DNA from: CBFIHN01 sp965662575
GTDB taxonomy: Bacteria > Pseudomonadota > Gammaproteobacteria > Francisellales > CACEW01
Length of the DNA stretch: 32,252 bases
Reading direction: 5' to 3'
Assembly (NCBI GenBank): GCA_965662575.1
Contig: CBFIHN010000015.1
Coordinates: 1-32,252 of the forward strand
The notes under the pieces were generated by a model. That model saw only the letters and a list, made by a program, of their open reading frames with translations. It was not told the origin of the DNA and did no database searches. Position numbers and translations under genes: made by a program. Shown here in pieces: positions 23,879-31,369 of the stretch (the first letter of the stretch is position 1; each line of letters begins with the position of its first letter).

Positions 23879-23944
23879 ATTCATAAATCAAGGCGAAGTC
23901 CATGATTTAATTTTGAATATATCTAGTCATGAGGAGATTGTGTT

Positions 23945-24184
23945 ATGACATCAGTAGCTAAAAATGAATTACCTTACGTTCGTTTATTCCTAGGCCAGGA
24001 AGAAGTTCGTGCTAACAATCATGTGTACTTCATTGTGAACTACCCAGATCTAGACAACAGTACGTTCCCTTTAGAAGGTGAGCATTTGCTAAAAACAAAA
24101 ATTTTCCCACGCCTAACTGAAGAAGAGCAAAGTGTTGTTCTTAAGAAAGTTGAGGAAATGAAAGTTCGTCGCGCTGAGCGTTAA
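23945..24184 (+). CDS. Small protein of unknown function, first gene under the operator
   Basis: A 79-residue soluble protein with a good ribosome binding site (GAGGAG). It has a strand-rich N-terminal half (LPYVRLFLGQEEVRANNHVY, then FIVNYPDLDNS) and a charged helical C-terminus (TEEEQSVVLKKVEEMKVRRAER). No family recognised. Position right after the repressor-controlled promoter resembles the early genes of prophages or conjugative elements. Confidence 0.6.
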   Translation: MTSVAKNELPYVRLFLGQEEVRANNHVYFIVNYPDLDNSTFPLEGEHLLKTKIFPRLTEEEQSVVLKKVEEMKVRRAER

Positions 24185-24216
24185 TCACTACTAATTACCC
24201 TGAGGAGGTTGTTGTA

Positions 24217-24453
24217 ATGAAAGCAAATATTAAAGAAGCACCCATGACTCGCTTTATGTATCAAATGGCAGAAAGCGTAAGGTGTGAAGACCATTATCAA
24301 GTTTCTGTTAGTCGCTGTGATAAGACTAGTTCTTTTGTTGGCAGTGACTATGCTGAATTGTCTGGGCGGTTGGCTGTAGATGATAAATTAGAGTTAGCTT
24401 TCCAAATGGGTAAGCAGCATGATGATCATGACTACATGCCATCAGGGGAATAA
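24217..24453 (+). CDS. Small protein of unknown function
   Basis: A 78-residue protein preceded by GAGGAGG, the strongest ribosome binding site in the region. The C-terminal end is acidic and histidine-rich (GKQHDDHDYMPSGE) and could bind metal, but no family is recognised. It lies 32 bases after the preceding small gene and shares TAATG with the next, so the three form an operon. Confidence 0.6.
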   Translation: MKANIKEAPMTRFMYQMAESVRCEDHYQVSVSRCDKTSSFVGSDYAELSGRLAVDDKLELAFQMGKQHDDHDYMPSGE

Positions 24454-24749
24454 TGACTGAGGATGATGAGAACATGGATAAGTCAAGAAATACAGCGGAG
24501 ATTATTCCCTTTCCAGACAAATACCAATATTACAGTCCGGTTTATCAAACGTTGATGAAAATCGAGGGTGGTTTATCTGATGAGGTGCCTGTCTTTTACA
24601 ATGATGGACGGGGGTTGGCAATGATTGTCTCGCGCAAGCATGGCGAGATGATGGTTAAGCGTGGGAGCGCCAGGGTTATTTGTAAGTCACCATTGAAGTT
24701 GGAATTCAAGAATTGCAAGCGCAGATACAAGCCTTTGCGCCCTATATGA
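24453..24749 (+). CDS. Small basic-tailed protein of unknown function
   Basis: A 98-residue protein. The acidic start (MTEDDENMDKSRNTAEI) and a second ATG at 24474 leave the exact start open. The C-terminal third is strongly basic (CKSPLKLEFKNCKRRYKPLR), which would fit nucleic-acid binding. No family recognised. Last gene of the small operon; a weak hairpin (AGACA/TGTCT, about 24749-24764) followed by T-rich sequence may end the transcript. Confidence 0.55.
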   Translation: MTEDDENMDKSRNTAEIIPFPDKYQYYSPVYQTLMKIEGGLSDEVPVFYNDGRGLAMIVSRKHGEMMVKRGSARVICKSPLKLEFKNCKRRYKPLRPI

Positions 24750-24819
24750 AGACAAATAAATGTCTTTATATTTTAAATCATGTTATCATGGATGATATTA
24801 AAAACTATAGAGGTTAATA

Positions 24820-25302
24820 ATGAGCGATATTTATATGAAAGTGCCTGAAATGCCAGGCAATGTCACCACGCAGGGTTATGAAAAATGGATTGCACTGCAG
24901 TCTTTTGATTTTGCGATTAGAAACCATTTGCCAATGCAGGTGGGTAAAGTTGCAGATCGTGATAGTAGTTATCCTGCGCCTACTGAACTGGCGATTACTA
25001 AAATATTAGATAAGTCATCAAATAAATTTTTTGAAGCCTCTTGCTCTCACAAAGTGGTTGGAACCGTTGAGATTCATGTTTGTACCACTGGCAGCAAAGC
25101 AACGCCTTATATGAAATACACTTTAGACAATGTGATGGTTGGCGATTATCATCATGCGGTCGGTGCAAATGGTAAGCCAACTGAGTTAGTCGGTTTAAAC
25201 TACACCAAGATGACGTTGAGTTATATTGAGCAAAATGCTCAAGGTCAAGCGGCTGCTCCATTTGTATCGGGGTATGATCTAGAGGCAGGCAAGCTTAGCT
25301 AG
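24820..25302 (+). CDS. hcp: Hcp-family type VI secretion tube protein (orphan)
   Basis: Hcp forms the hexameric tube expelled by type VI secretion and also carries effectors. The 160-residue length is typical. The start MSDIYMKVPEMPGNVTTQGY matches Hcp's (D)IFLKI.GI.GES pattern. The central block FFEASCSHKVVGTVEIHVCT and the KYTLDNVMVGDYH segment, ending with TKMTLSYIE, match the family's barrel strands. No other structural T6SS gene is in the window, so this is an orphan copy. It stands directly before a lipoprotein and a lipase gene, the usual position for cargo and immunity genes. Confidence 0.82.
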   Translation: MSDIYMKVPEMPGNVTTQGYEKWIALQSFDFAIRNHLPMQVGKVADRDSSYPAPTELAITKILDKSSNKFFEASCSHKVVGTVEIHVCTTGSKATPYMKYTLDNVMVGDYHHAVGANGKPTELVGLNYTKMTLSYIEQNAQGQAAAPFVSGYDLEAGKLS

Positions 25303-25341
25303 CGCTAAGGCTGTTTGTTGTGGCTATGCGCTTCCATTGAC

Positions 25342-25436
25342 GGCGTATTTGCAACGAAAAACTCCTTCAGAGTGCTCGTGTATAAGTGTATACACTGCGC
25401 GCTCTTCAGAACTTTTTAGTTGCAACTTCGCTCGCC
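25342..25436. repeat. 95-bp imperfect inverted repeat (MITE/REP-like)
   Basis: The two arms begin with GGCG and end with CGCC and pair along most of their length. Matching pieces include TTGCAACGAAAAACT against AGTTTTTCGTTGCAA-like sequence (AACTTTTTAGTTGCAA on the right), CTTCAGAGTGC against GCGCTCTTCAG, and a perfect palindrome AGTGTATACACT at the centre (25385-25396). It lies in the gap between hcp and the lipoprotein gene. The form suggests a small non-autonomous repeat element or a strong RNA stem acting as processing or termination signal. Confidence 0.6.
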
Positions 25437-25484
25437 ACTGAAACCGTTCCGGTGCGTAAAGTATTTTTTGATTGAGGGCGCAAA

Positions 25485-26129
25485 ATGAAATCGTTTAAAT
25501 TTGCTACTGTATTGTTAGGTGGTGTTATCCTTGTTGGTTGCAGTAGTGAACAATCACCCTATCAGTATCCGCGTAAAATTCCTGAAAAATTTCAGCCTAA
25601 AATAGCGAAGACACCATCAAAATATTTTATGACGGTGAAAGGCTATGTGGCTCCGGAATATCGTAAGCATTTGAAGCTTACTTGGATATTGGTGTATGAA
25701 ACGCATAATCCTAAATGCGATTATACTATTAGTAAATTTAATGGTGTTTATTCATCACAAGATAAGCTTTTATTTTATAAGGTAAAGCCTGATAGCTCTG
25801 GCCACTATGAATATAAATTACCCCTGCAAAAATACGAACCAGGATTTTGTAAGTGGGCTGTTTCAGGTTTGTATTATGCGTTTGGAGTGCTGCCTAAACA
25901 TGAATCACCTTTATCGAGCGTAGCAACAGGGGTTGCGATTTTCTCAAATAAAGCACAAGAAGCTAGTAAAAAAAATTCTTACCAAAACTTTAGCTGTGCA
26001 AACTTGTCATGCGAGGGCTTTAGCGGCTTAAAATTTATTTCTGGGGATCACTTTTCATCTAGCTCTGCTGTTATATCCCCATTTCAAAACCTTAGATTAG
26101 AATTTAATTTGCTTAAGGGGAAACAATGA
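25485..26129 (+). CDS. Lipoprotein, probable immunity protein of the lipase effector
   Basis: A 214-residue exported lipoprotein. The signal peptide ends in the lipobox LVGC (Cys19). The mature part contains YFMTVKGYVAPEYR, PGFCKWAVSGLYYAFGV and paired cysteines (NFSCANLSCEG). A cysteine-W motif after a strand is a form I recall in lipoproteins next to T6SS phospholipase effectors; that is recollection, not a search. It overlaps the lipase gene by ATGA and would sit in the periplasm, where a T6SS lipase from kin cells arrives. Immunity is therefore the best inference. Confidence 0.6.
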   Translation: MKSFKFATVLLGGVILVGCSSEQSPYQYPRKIPEKFQPKIAKTPSKYFMTVKGYVAPEYRKHLKLTWILVYETHNPKCDYTISKFNGVYSSQDKLLFYKVKPDSSGHYEYKLPLQKYEPGFCKWAVSGLYYAFGVLPKHESPLSSVATGVAIFSNKAQEASKKNSYQNFSCANLSCEGFSGLKFISGDHFSSSSAVISPFQNLRLEFNLLKGKQ

Positions 26130-27145
26130 TAAAAGTTCATGAATATGCTTGCTTATCAGGTCATACGTATAATCCTAATAAGTCTAGTTATGCCGGCCTT
26201 ACCATTATTCCTTCACTTGGCTGGCCTAGTAACCCTTTGGATGGTTGGCACCTCATTAATGGCCTTCCTGGATTTATCCCTTCAAATCTAAACTACTTTG
26301 CAGGTTTGTATGTAAAGTACTACAGAGGTCAGCCTGTCGCAGCAACCGTTGCCATCCGTGGCACCGTGGCCACTATCGTTGGCAACGATGGTGTTGATAT
26401 GGTGAGCTGGTTTGCCGATGTTTTTGGCCAAGGTCACGATGATCGTGTGCCAAGTTATATGGGGCCAATCTGGCACTTTGTACAGACCTGTTATCGGACG
26501 CTAAAGAAAAAATATCCTTCAATTCGTATGACGGTCACCGGCCATTCTTTAGGTGGCGCTTTAGCACAGTTGGTGCCGCTGAAGTATTTCTCTATTCCTG
26601 CTGTAGTTTTTAACTCGCCTGGCTGTGGACATATACCTGGCATAATGGGTTTTAACTATGGTTTGGTGCACAATGTTAACTCGACGTATGGGCTGATTAA
26701 TAAGGTCGGCGTTACTGTTGGTGAAGTGTTTTGTGTCGATGTGCCAGAGGAAGAAGCAGAAGCTAAGGCAATGATCAATCAGTTTTCACCTGAGATGAAC
26801 CGGATTGCCAATGAGTTGCAAAAGGGCAGCTATGATCAGCTTGGCAGTGAGGCGCCAATTGCTAAAGCAACGGCAGATGTGATTGGTGGTGGCATTAAGT
26901 TTTTAGATTACTATCAAGCCAGTGAAGCTTTGGATAAGTTTTTACCAAGTGCACATACTGGTTCTTGGTTTGATGTATTGAACCCTTATGTCGCGATGAG
27001 TGATGTGATTTGTGATGCTGTGGTCAAGAAAGCAGAGGCTTTAGATCTACTCGGCAAAACGATTATTGCGCAACATAATATTCTTAATCTAACAAACGCC
27101 TTGGCAACAGATCGTTATGCCAAAGTGGCTAATCAGATGTTTTAG
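26126..27145 (+). CDS. Class 3 lipase-type alpha/beta hydrolase, probable T6SS effector
   Basis: Lipase_3 domain hydrolase of 339 residues. The nucleophile elbow is TGHSLGGALAQLV with Ser141; upstream are AIRGT (about 77-81, the oxyanion region in class 3 lipases) and a central AVVFNSPGCG. A later HTGSWFDVLNPY may hold the catalytic His. There is no signal peptide, which suits delivery through a type VI apparatus. The C-terminal 150 residues are not recognised. With hcp two genes upstream and a coupled lipoprotein gene before it, it looks like a Tle-class antibacterial phospholipase, but the group cannot be named from sequence alone. Confidence 0.78.
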   Translation: MIKVHEYACLSGHTYNPNKSSYAGLTIIPSLGWPSNPLDGWHLINGLPGFIPSNLNYFAGLYVKYYRGQPVAATVAIRGTVATIVGNDGVDMVSWFADVFGQGHDDRVPSYMGPIWHFVQTCYRTLKKKYPSIRMTVTGHSLGGALAQLVPLKYFSIPAVVFNSPGCGHIPGIMGFNYGLVHNVNSTYGLINKVGVTVGEVFCVDVPEEEAEAKAMINQFSPEMNRIANELQKGSYDQLGSEAPIAKATADVIGGGIKFLDYYQASEALDKFLPSAHTGSWFDVLNPYVAMSDVICDAVVKKAEALDLLGKTIIAQHNILNLTNALATDRYAKVANQMF

Positions 27146-27214
27146 TTTTTTACAACGTAGTGCGCGTGTATATTAGTGAAATAATTAGAGCATATCTTTA
27201 TTTGGGGAGTTTCT

Positions 27215-27964
27215 ATGAATACAGCATTAGTAACGGGTGGTGGCAGTGGCATAGGTCGTGAAATTACACTGGCTTTAGCTAAACAAGGTATTAAGGTTTA
27301 TATCGCTGGTCGGCGCCTTGAAAATTTAAAGGAGACTCAATCATTATCTGATGGTGCTATTGAATGCATTGTTGCGGATGTTTCTTCTGAAGAGGGTTGG
27401 CAACTAGTTCATCAGACGATTGTTGAGTCGCAGTTGCACTATTTGGTGCATAACGCAGCAATGGCTGAGCCATTAAGGCCTTTGGCTAAAGTCGAGCCCC
27501 ATGAGTGGCGTCAGCATATGGCGGTAAATTTAGATGCACCTATGTTTTTAACTCAACGGCTTTTGGATAAATTATCTTGTGGCTCTAGAATTCTTAATAT
27601 CTCATCTGGGCTTGCGCACTACACTATAGGCGGTGCAGGAGTTTATTCAATTTCCAAAGCTGGACTACTTATGCTGCACAAAGTATGGCAAGAAGAATGG
27701 TCAGAGCTTGGAATATTAGCGGGTTCAATTATGCCCGGTGCAGTTGATACACCAATGCAGGATACGATTAGGGATAGCAAGCATGGCAGTGAGTTTCAAA
27801 GCCAAGATTTCTTTAGAAATTTAAAGTCAGATGGCATGTTGTTACCAGCGAAAAGTGTGGGCTGTCGAATTGCTAATATGTTAGTCAATATGTCTGATCA
27901 AGACTTCTGCTCTAAGGAGTGGGATATTGATGATGGAGAAGTTATTGGCTGTAATGAACGTTAA
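27215..27964 (+). CDS. Short-chain dehydrogenase/reductase
   Basis: Classical SDR of 249 residues: cofactor loop TGGGSGIGRE, a VHNAA motif in place of NNAG, catalytic Ser in NISSG and catalytic Tyr/Lys in YSISK. A GGGAG ribosome binding site precedes ATG 27215. It stands 33 bases before the methyltransferase gene and may share its transcript. Substrate unknown. It is not close in sequence to the two SDRs of the biosynthetic cluster. Confidence 0.85.
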   Translation: MNTALVTGGGSGIGREITLALAKQGIKVYIAGRRLENLKETQSLSDGAIECIVADVSSEEGWQLVHQTIVESQLHYLVHNAAMAEPLRPLAKVEPHEWRQHMAVNLDAPMFLTQRLLDKLSCGSRILNISSGLAHYTIGGAGVYSISKAGLLMLHKVWQEEWSELGILAGSIMPGAVDTPMQDTIRDSKHGSEFQSQDFFRNLKSDGMLLPAKSVGCRIANMLVNMSDQDFCSKEWDIDDGEVIGCNER

Positions 27965-27997
27965 GCTTAATGAATATTGAAATTAGAGAATTAATAA

Positions 27998-28810
27998 ATG
28001 ACCGACCAAACCTATTTTCTAAAAACCGGCGAAGCTGATCGTTTGCGCCTCACTATTTTGAGTAAAATTTATAACCCGTTTGCACAGCAATTTATATTAT
28101 CTCAAGGCTTGGATAAAGGCATGACAGTGCTTGAGGTTGGTTGTGGCACAGGTCATATGGCTTGCTGGTTAGCGCAGCATGTAGGAGAAAAAGGCAAAGT
28201 AATTGCGCTGGATAATAGTCAGGCCCAGATTGATATTGCTCGTGAAACGGCTAAAGAGCGTGGTGTCGATAATATTGAGTTTATCTGCCACGATGTCACT
28301 CGGCTGCATGAATTAAACTTGAGCTATGATTTTACCTATGGCCGCTGGGTGTTGTTTTTTACCCAAGCGCCAGAGTCTGCGTTGCAGCAAATCTATGATG
28401 GGTTGAATACGGGTGGTGTGCTAACTTATGAAACGTTAACGCCAGAGCAGCACTGTGCCTTTGCCTGCCCGCCATTCCCTGAACAAGAAAAGTGGCATGA
28501 CTATTGTATTGAGAACTTTAAGGCTTCTGGGCTGGATACTACATTCGGTTTCAAAATGCCAACGCTGCTCAAGCAGTTTGGCGCTAAAAAAGTTGTCATC
28601 AAAACTCATCAGCCGATTCTAACCACTGCCGAAGAAAAAAAGGTTTATCGTTTGGGGCTAATTACAACCAAAGATATTGGCATTGAGCGAGGTTTGTTTA
28701 CAGAGCAGGAATATAATTCAGTAGTCAAGCGCTTCGAGCAATTTGAGCAAGACGAAGATGCCATTGCTGCTGGTTTCCGCAATATTTTGGTGGCTGGGTA
28801 TAAATGCTAA
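27998..28810 (+). CDS. SAM-dependent class I methyltransferase
   Basis: Methyltransferase of 270 residues with the Rossmann motif I VLEVGCGTGHMACWLAQHVG (about 44-63), the acidic residue after strand 2 in VIALDNSQ, and a motif II/post-II region CHDVTRLHEL. The C-terminal 100 residues (from about 170) are a helical cap not present in minimal enzymes. This is the intact version of the remnant at 7930-8112. Its stop overlaps the GNAT start by 7 bases. Substrate unknown; a small metabolite is more likely than RNA or protein. Confidence 0.85.
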   Translation: MTDQTYFLKTGEADRLRLTILSKIYNPFAQQFILSQGLDKGMTVLEVGCGTGHMACWLAQHVGEKGKVIALDNSQAQIDIARETAKERGVDNIEFICHDVTRLHELNLSYDFTYGRWVLFFTQAPESALQQIYDGLNTGGVLTYETLTPEQHCAFACPPFPEQEKWHDYCIENFKASGLDTTFGFKMPTLLKQFGAKKVVIKTHQPILTTAEEKKVYRLGLITTKDIGIERGLFTEQEYNSVVKRFEQFEQDEDAIAAGFRNILVAGYKC

Positions 28811-29224
28811 AAATCACTGAAGCAACAACAGAGCAAGACATCAACACCTATTTTGCAATTCGCAAGCAGGTATTTGTTATTGAACAAAATGTGCCTGAAG
28901 CGCTTGAGTGGGATGGCTTGGATAAAGAGAGTCGACATTATTTGCTAGCGGATGAAGGTAAGCCTTGCGCAACGCTGCGTACACGTCAGCTTGACGAGAA
29001 ACTAAAAATTGAACGGATGGCAGTGTTGTCAGAGTGTCGAGGTCATGGTTTTGGTCAGCAGTTGCTGGAGTATGTTATTGGTATTGCAAAATCAGATCCA
29101 GAAATTAGCAAGGTGGTTCTTAGCGCACAATGTCATGCAATCCCGTTTTATCAAAAATTGAGCTTTAGTGTTTGTAGTGATATTTATTTAGATGCGGATA
29201 TTGAGCATCAGGATATGGTTTTAG
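28628..29224 (+). repeat. Right copy of the 597-bp direct repeat
   Basis: Matches 7930-8526 in the same orientation, without gaps. It covers the last 60 codons of the methyltransferase and nearly all the GNAT gene. Here the upstream gene is complete, so this is likely the parental locus and the left copy the derived one. Confidence 0.9.
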
Positions 29225-29238
29225 GGGTAGGTTCATGA
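28804..29238 (+). CDS. GNAT-family N-acetyltransferase (right paralogue)
   Basis: Acetyltransferase of 144 residues, about 89% identical to the product of 8106-8537 by my count. The acetyl-CoA loop is RGHGFGQQLLE. Differences are scattered (for example NTYFAIRKQ here, NACFAIRTQ there) and the extreme C-terminus differs because the repeat ends there. Here the gene stands between an intact methyltransferase and a secreted amidase, overlapping both (ATGA with the latter), so three-gene translational coupling is likely. Confidence 0.88.
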   Translation: MLKITEATTEQDINTYFAIRKQVFVIEQNVPEALEWDGLDKESRHYLLADEGKPCATLRTRQLDEKLKIERMAVLSECRGHGFGQQLLEYVIGIAKSDPEISKVVLSAQCHAIPFYQKLSFSVCSDIYLDADIEHQDMVLGVGS

Positions 29239-30962
29239 AAAAAGCAGTACAGGCACTTTTAATCCTTAGTGCAAGCAGTCTAACCTTTGGCGCATTTGCA
29301 AACGCCAAGTTTCAATTAAGCGATGACACAATTAGTTCTGTGCATGCCGCCATGCGTTCAGGAAAGTTGAGTTGTGTGCAGTTGATTAAAGCCTATCTTG
29401 ATCGCATCAAAACCTATGACTTAAGCCTGGCGCGAGGTGCGCCAATTCATGCGTTTGTCGCCTTGAATCCAGAGGTGTTGTCACAGGCTCGCCAGCTAGA
29501 TCGCTATTATAAAAAGCATCATCACTTTGTTGGGCCATTGCACTGTATTCCCGTGGTGGTGAAAGATAATATCAATACGGTTGATACGCCATCGACTTCT
29601 GGCTCTTTGAGTTTGCTAGGTTCGCAGCCAAACCGTGATGCATTTTTGGTGCAAAAAATTCGTTCTGCCGGTGGCTTGATTATTGGCAAAGGCGCGATGG
29701 ATGAATTTGCATCGGGTATGTCTGGCATCAGTAGTAAAAGTGGTCGCGTTGGTAATGCGCTTGATCCGAATTTAAATCCCGGGGGTTCTAGCGCCGGTGT
29801 CGGTGCAGCCGTTGCTGCTAATTTTGCGATGGTCGGTATTGGTACAGATAATAGTGGTTCGGTGCGTATTCCAGCAGCCTTTAATGGAGTTTATGGTCTT
29901 CGTCCAAGCACAGGGCTGATTAGCCAAAATGGTATTTTCCCTCGTGGCAACTTAGATGGCGTTGCCGGTGTGATTGCCCGAGATATCCCCGATTTGGCAA
30001 CGACTTTATCAGTGATTGCCAGCAGCGCTGATCCTAGTGACCCTAAAACACAAGGTATCAAACGTGAAAAAAGTTATAACGAGCATCTTAAAGCCAGCGC
30101 ACTTAAGGGTGCGCGTATTGGTGTGATTACCAGCGTTAATGGCAAGTTGACGATGAGCGATCATTACCCACAAGCGATGGCAATCTTCAAGCAAACTTTT
30201 CAGCACCTGAAGCAATTTGGCGCGACCGTGGTTAAAGTTAAGTTGCCACAGTTTGACCGTAATCGTGAACATAATATGGCGGGAGAGGTGCAAGATGTGA
30301 ATCATTATTTGGCATCGTTCCCATCAACGCGTAAAAACTATCGTGATATCTGTTTATCTGATCGCACACAAACCTTTGGTGGGATAAAAGGTTGCCTAGA
30401 GCATATTAAGGATACGGCGCCTAAAAACGGTAAAACTTATCAACAAGTATTGGCGATGTTTGCCAAAAATCGCGCATATGTGCAATCAATCATGAAGCAG
30501 CATCATTTAAACGCTTTGCTGATGCCGCTTAATGAAAAAGGTTGGTCGAATTACGATATTAGTCATGTGAATACTTGGCATTTGGCGGTGTCTTCTAATT
30601 CTGGTCTGCCAGCGATTACCCTAATTGGTGGGTATCTAAAGGACAGTCCGCATATGCCAGTTGGTTTAGAGTTGATTGGCAAGATGTATGGTGAGGGTGA
30701 ATTGATTGCCTTGACGTATGCTTATGAACAGCATATGCCTAAACCAAAGCAACCGATTATGGGGTATCCACAACAGCCAACAGTGCTGTCAAAGTTAACC
30801 ATTCCACAAATTAACAATTTGCTGACCTTGATCGGCTATCGCGCTTATCAGAAATACTTGAAGCACAGCGAAGATCAAATGATCTCAGCAAAAGACTTTG
30901 AAAAACTCGTGCGGCATATTTTAAAGTCTAAGGATGGGGAAGTTGTAAAAATGCAGTTTTGA
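29235..30962 (+). CDS. Secreted amidase-signature hydrolase
   Basis: Amidase-signature family enzyme of 575 residues with a signal peptide (MKKAVQALLILSASSLTFGA, cleavage near FANA), so it acts in the periplasm or outside. The Ser-cisSer-Lys triad is visible: Lys110 in VVVKDNINT, Ser185/186 in NPGGSSAGVG and the nucleophile Ser209 in GTDNSGSVRIPA. The family hydrolyses amides of small molecules. The C-terminal 90 residues (from about 480) extend beyond the usual end and are not recognised. Substrate unknown; export is unusual compared with cytosolic relatives such as GatA. Confidence 0.85.
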   Translation: MKKAVQALLILSASSLTFGAFANAKFQLSDDTISSVHAAMRSGKLSCVQLIKAYLDRIKTYDLSLARGAPIHAFVALNPEVLSQARQLDRYYKKHHHFVGPLHCIPVVVKDNINTVDTPSTSGSLSLLGSQPNRDAFLVQKIRSAGGLIIGKGAMDEFASGMSGISSKSGRVGNALDPNLNPGGSSAGVGAAVAANFAMVGIGTDNSGSVRIPAAFNGVYGLRPSTGLISQNGIFPRGNLDGVAGVIARDIPDLATTLSVIASSADPSDPKTQGIKREKSYNEHLKASALKGARIGVITSVNGKLTMSDHYPQAMAIFKQTFQHLKQFGATVVKVKLPQFDRNREHNMAGEVQDVNHYLASFPSTRKNYRDICLSDRTQTFGGIKGCLEHIKDTAPKNGKTYQQVLAMFAKNRAYVQSIMKQHHLNALLMPLNEKGWSNYDISHVNTWHLAVSSNSGLPAITLIGGYLKDSPHMPVGLELIGKMYGEGELIALTYAYEQHMPKPKQPIMGYPQQPTVLSKLTIPQINNLLTLIGYRAYQKYLKHSEDQMISAKDFEKLVRHILKSKDGEVVKMQF

Positions 30963-30995
30963 TCTTGCAGAAAAGAGGGTGTGAGCGAACAGTCT

Positions 30996-31304
30996 TTAGT
31001 TGTTAATCCGCCAATACTGAAAAGCCGGTTCTTCATATGGGTGGGCTGATTTTAGCGCTTTAATAACTGCATCAAGGCAAGAGTCCTGGCAAATCATTTC
31101 GACCTTATATTCCTCAACTTGCTCAATATGATCTTGCTTGCCAATAAACGGTTTGCTGCCATCTAATGCGCGAAATTGACCAGTGCCCTGAGTTTGCCAG
31201 GCGCAGCAGTCATAGTGATTAAATCTACCTGCGCCTTGCTGAAATAGGGCGCTTTTGACAGACTCTAAATGTGACTCGGGTACGCAGAAGCTGAGAAGAT
31301 ACAT
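30996..31304 (-). CDS. YqfO/NIF3 C-terminal-domain-like protein
   Basis: A 102-residue protein matching the CutA/PII-like insert domain of NIF3/YqfO (COG3323): the start YLLSFCVPESHLESVKSALF, then GRFNHYDCCAWQTQGTGQFR and the end HPYEEPAFQYWRI. The PYEEP and Y-x-x-C motifs are the diagnostic ones. The dinuclear-metal NIF3 domain itself is absent, as in the stand-alone members of this group. Function unknown. Transcribed leftwards, convergent with the amidase gene. Confidence 0.82.
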   Translation of the reverse strand: MYLLSFCVPESHLESVKSALFQQGAGRFNHYDCCAWQTQGTGQFRALDGSKPFIGKQDHIEQVEEYKVEMICQDSCLDAVIKALKSAHPYEEPAFQYWRINN

Positions 31305-31369
31305 GGCGTGCTGTTTCTGTGTATTAGCAAGCGTAATATACTATCGTTTTGAGCAAGGAGAATAAATCG

